A program made the translations under genes and the position numbers. Shown piece by piece: positions 5,866 to 6,794 of a DNA stretch of 6,794 nucleotides. The notes under the pieces were generated by a model, which was not told the DNA's origin, searched no databases, and was given only the letters and a program-made list of their open reading frames with translations. Source of the DNA: an uncultured Cellvibrio sp. (GTDB taxonomy: Bacteria > Pseudomonadota > Gammaproteobacteria > Pseudomonadales > Cellvibrionaceae); contig CAMLRI010000119.1 in the NCBI GenBank assembly GCA_946482385.1, forward strand, positions 1 through 6,794, read 5' to 3'. Positions within the stretch are counted from its first letter, which is position 1. The number at the start of each line of letters is the position of its first letter.

Positions 5866-6794
5866 ATGCTGCACAGCCCCGCCTCTGGCACCCACTCCTG
5901 GCTAAACACCCTTGCCGCCTTTCGCGATTGGCGCATGCTGTATATTTTTTTGCTCGGCTGCTCCTCGGGCTTCCCTTGGGTGCTGGTCGGTTCGGCTATG
6001 AGCGGCTGGTTGAGCGACGCCGGTTTGTCGCGCGCGGCCATCGGCTATTTCGGCTCGGTCACTATTGTTTATGCCATCAATTTTTTGTGGGCGCCGCTGC
6101 TCGACCGGGTGAAATTGCCCTGGTTGTGCCGGCGCCTGGGGCAGCGCCGCGGCTGGATACTGCTGATGCAGGCACTGATGCTGCTCGCCACCCTGGCCAT
6201 AGCCACTACCGACCCGGCGCGGGCATTGATCTGGACCTCGCTGCTGGCGCTCTGCATTACCACCTTTTCTGCCACCCAGGATGTGGCGGTAGATGCCTAC
6301 CGCATCGACCTGATCGGCAGCGACAGCCAGCGCTTGTCGGCGGCCGCCGCCATGGGGGTGATGGGTTGGTGGACTGGCTACTCGTTGCCGGGGTTTCTCG
6401 CCTTTCACTACGCCGATGCCCTGGGCTGGAACCAGGTGTACCTGCTGTTGGCGGGGGTGATGGGGCTGATGATGTTATTCACCCTGCTGGTGCCAGAACC
6501 GCCGAGCGAGCGCGAGCAGCTGCAAGCCGAAGCGGAGCTGCTTTATGCCCAGCGCCTGGGGCTGAGCCAAAGCCTGTGGCAGCGATTGCTGGTGCGCCTG
6601 AGTGTGACTGTGGTGGAGCCCTTTGCCGAATTTGTGCGCCGCAATGGCCTGCAACTGGCACTGATGATTTTGGCTTTTGTATTTTTGTTTAAGTTGGGCG
6701 AAGCCTTTCTCGGCCGCATGTCGATCCAGTTCTACCGCGAGGTGGGTTTTAGCAACGAGCAGATCGCCCAGTATTCCAAGCTGGTGGGCTGGGG
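5866..6794 (+). CDS. ampG: AmpG-type muropeptide permease, C-terminus cut by window edge
   Basis: Inner-membrane transporter of the major facilitator superfamily that imports GlcNAc-1,6-anhydro-MurNAc-peptides for peptidoglycan recycling, supplying the substrate of AmpD. I translated 309 residues in the open frame; it has no stop before the window end. Visible AmpG signatures, in the order of the E. coli protein, are LYIFLLGCSSGFPWVLVGS (25-43, first membrane segment), FLWAPLLDR (73-81), GQRRGWILL (92-100, MFS loop 2-3 motif), SATQDVAVDAYRIDL (135-149, E. coli SASQDIVFDAWKTD), a glycine-rich membrane segment near 163-180, LLVPEP (207-212), and FKLGEAF (275-281). About seven membrane segments are present. 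Residues 213-260 are a charged central loop longer than in E. coli. The ATG at 5866 lacks a clear ribosome binding site; ATG 5935 is an alternative but would remove the residues just before the first membrane segment. Separated from yajQ by a terminator, so probably its own transcript. Confidence 0.93.
   Translation, partial: MLHSPASGTHSWLNTLAAFRDWRMLYIFLLGCSSGFPWVLVGSAMSGWLSDAGLSRAAIGYFGSVTIVYAINFLWAPLLDRVKLPWLCRRLGQRRGWILLMQALMLLATLAIATTDPARALIWTSLLALCITTFSATQDVAVDAYRIDLIGSDSQRLSAAAAMGVMGWWTGYSLPGFLAFHYADALGWNQVYLLLAGVMGLMMLFTLLVPEPPSEREQLQAEAELLYAQRLGLSQSLWQRLLVRLSVTVVEPFAEFVRRNGLQLALMILAFVFLFKLGEAFLGRMSIQFYREVGFSNEQIAQYSKLVGW

Noticed and set aside
5902..6408. Minus-strand open frame of 168 residues opposite ampG
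   Set aside because: Antisense shadow; no ribosome binding site and no recognisable protein.
5928..6692. Plus-strand open frame of 254 residues over ampG
   Set aside because: It is out of frame with AmpG, whose frame carries every family motif; the product is rich in arginine, glycine and alanine and is a shadow of GC-rich codons.
1..6794. CRISPR array, tRNA, rRNA, transposase or phage genes
   Set aside because: No regularly spaced repeats, no tRNA-like folds and no such coding sequence were seen.

Overview
The window (6,794 bases, protein-coding density high) looks like a chromosomal segment of a gammaproteobacterium related to Pseudomonas and Cellvibrionaceae (a Cellvibrio-like organism is my best guess). 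The reasons are protein similarity recalled from memory: a Vfr-type CRP protein, a YhfA-type OsmC protein, a Coq7-type (not UbiF-type) ubiquinone hydroxylase, and Pseudomonas-like AmpD, AmpE, YajQ and AmpG. I could not run a search, so the genus is an inference. No phage, insertion sequence with transposase, CRISPR array, tRNA or rRNA is visible.

Layout. (1) Positions 1-495, minus strand: N-terminal 165 residues of a cAMP receptor protein of the Vfr/CRP type, running off the left edge before its helix-turn-helix. (2) 496-758: AT-richer divergent regulatory region. (3) 759-1178, plus: OsmC/YhfA-type thiol peroxidase-fold protein. (4) 1179-1384: intergenic region between convergent genes, holding a small hairpin and a striking 106-bp element with 28-bp inverted repeat ends. 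(5) 1385-2035, minus: coq7. (6) 2036-2182: second divergent region with an inverted repeat in the downstream leader. (7) 2183-3664, plus: Ycf46-like AAA ATPase. (8) 3678-4235 ampD, (9) 4252-5241 ampE, (10) 5279-5761 yajQ, a clear intrinsic terminator at 5768-5801, then (11) 5866 to the right edge, ampG (309 residues visible, open at the window end).

How they fit together. The left part resembles the crp/yhfA divergent pair of enterobacteria and the vfr-OsmC-speD-coq7 neighbourhood of Pseudomonas, but without speD. The right part is a peptidoglycan-recycling cluster: AmpG imports anhydro-muropeptides, AmpD removes their stem peptides in the cytoplasm, AmpE is the membrane protein usually paired with AmpD, and YajQ sits between ampE and ampG. 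The AAA ATPase stops 13 bases before ampD and so probably shares its transcript. No ampR or ampC is in the window, so a link to beta-lactamase induction cannot be judged here.

Most of the window is ordinary, well conserved chromosome. The points most worth a second look are the 106-bp inverted-repeat element, the AAA ATPase-ampD-ampE-yajQ-ampG gene order, and the acidic, longer-than-usual AmpE.
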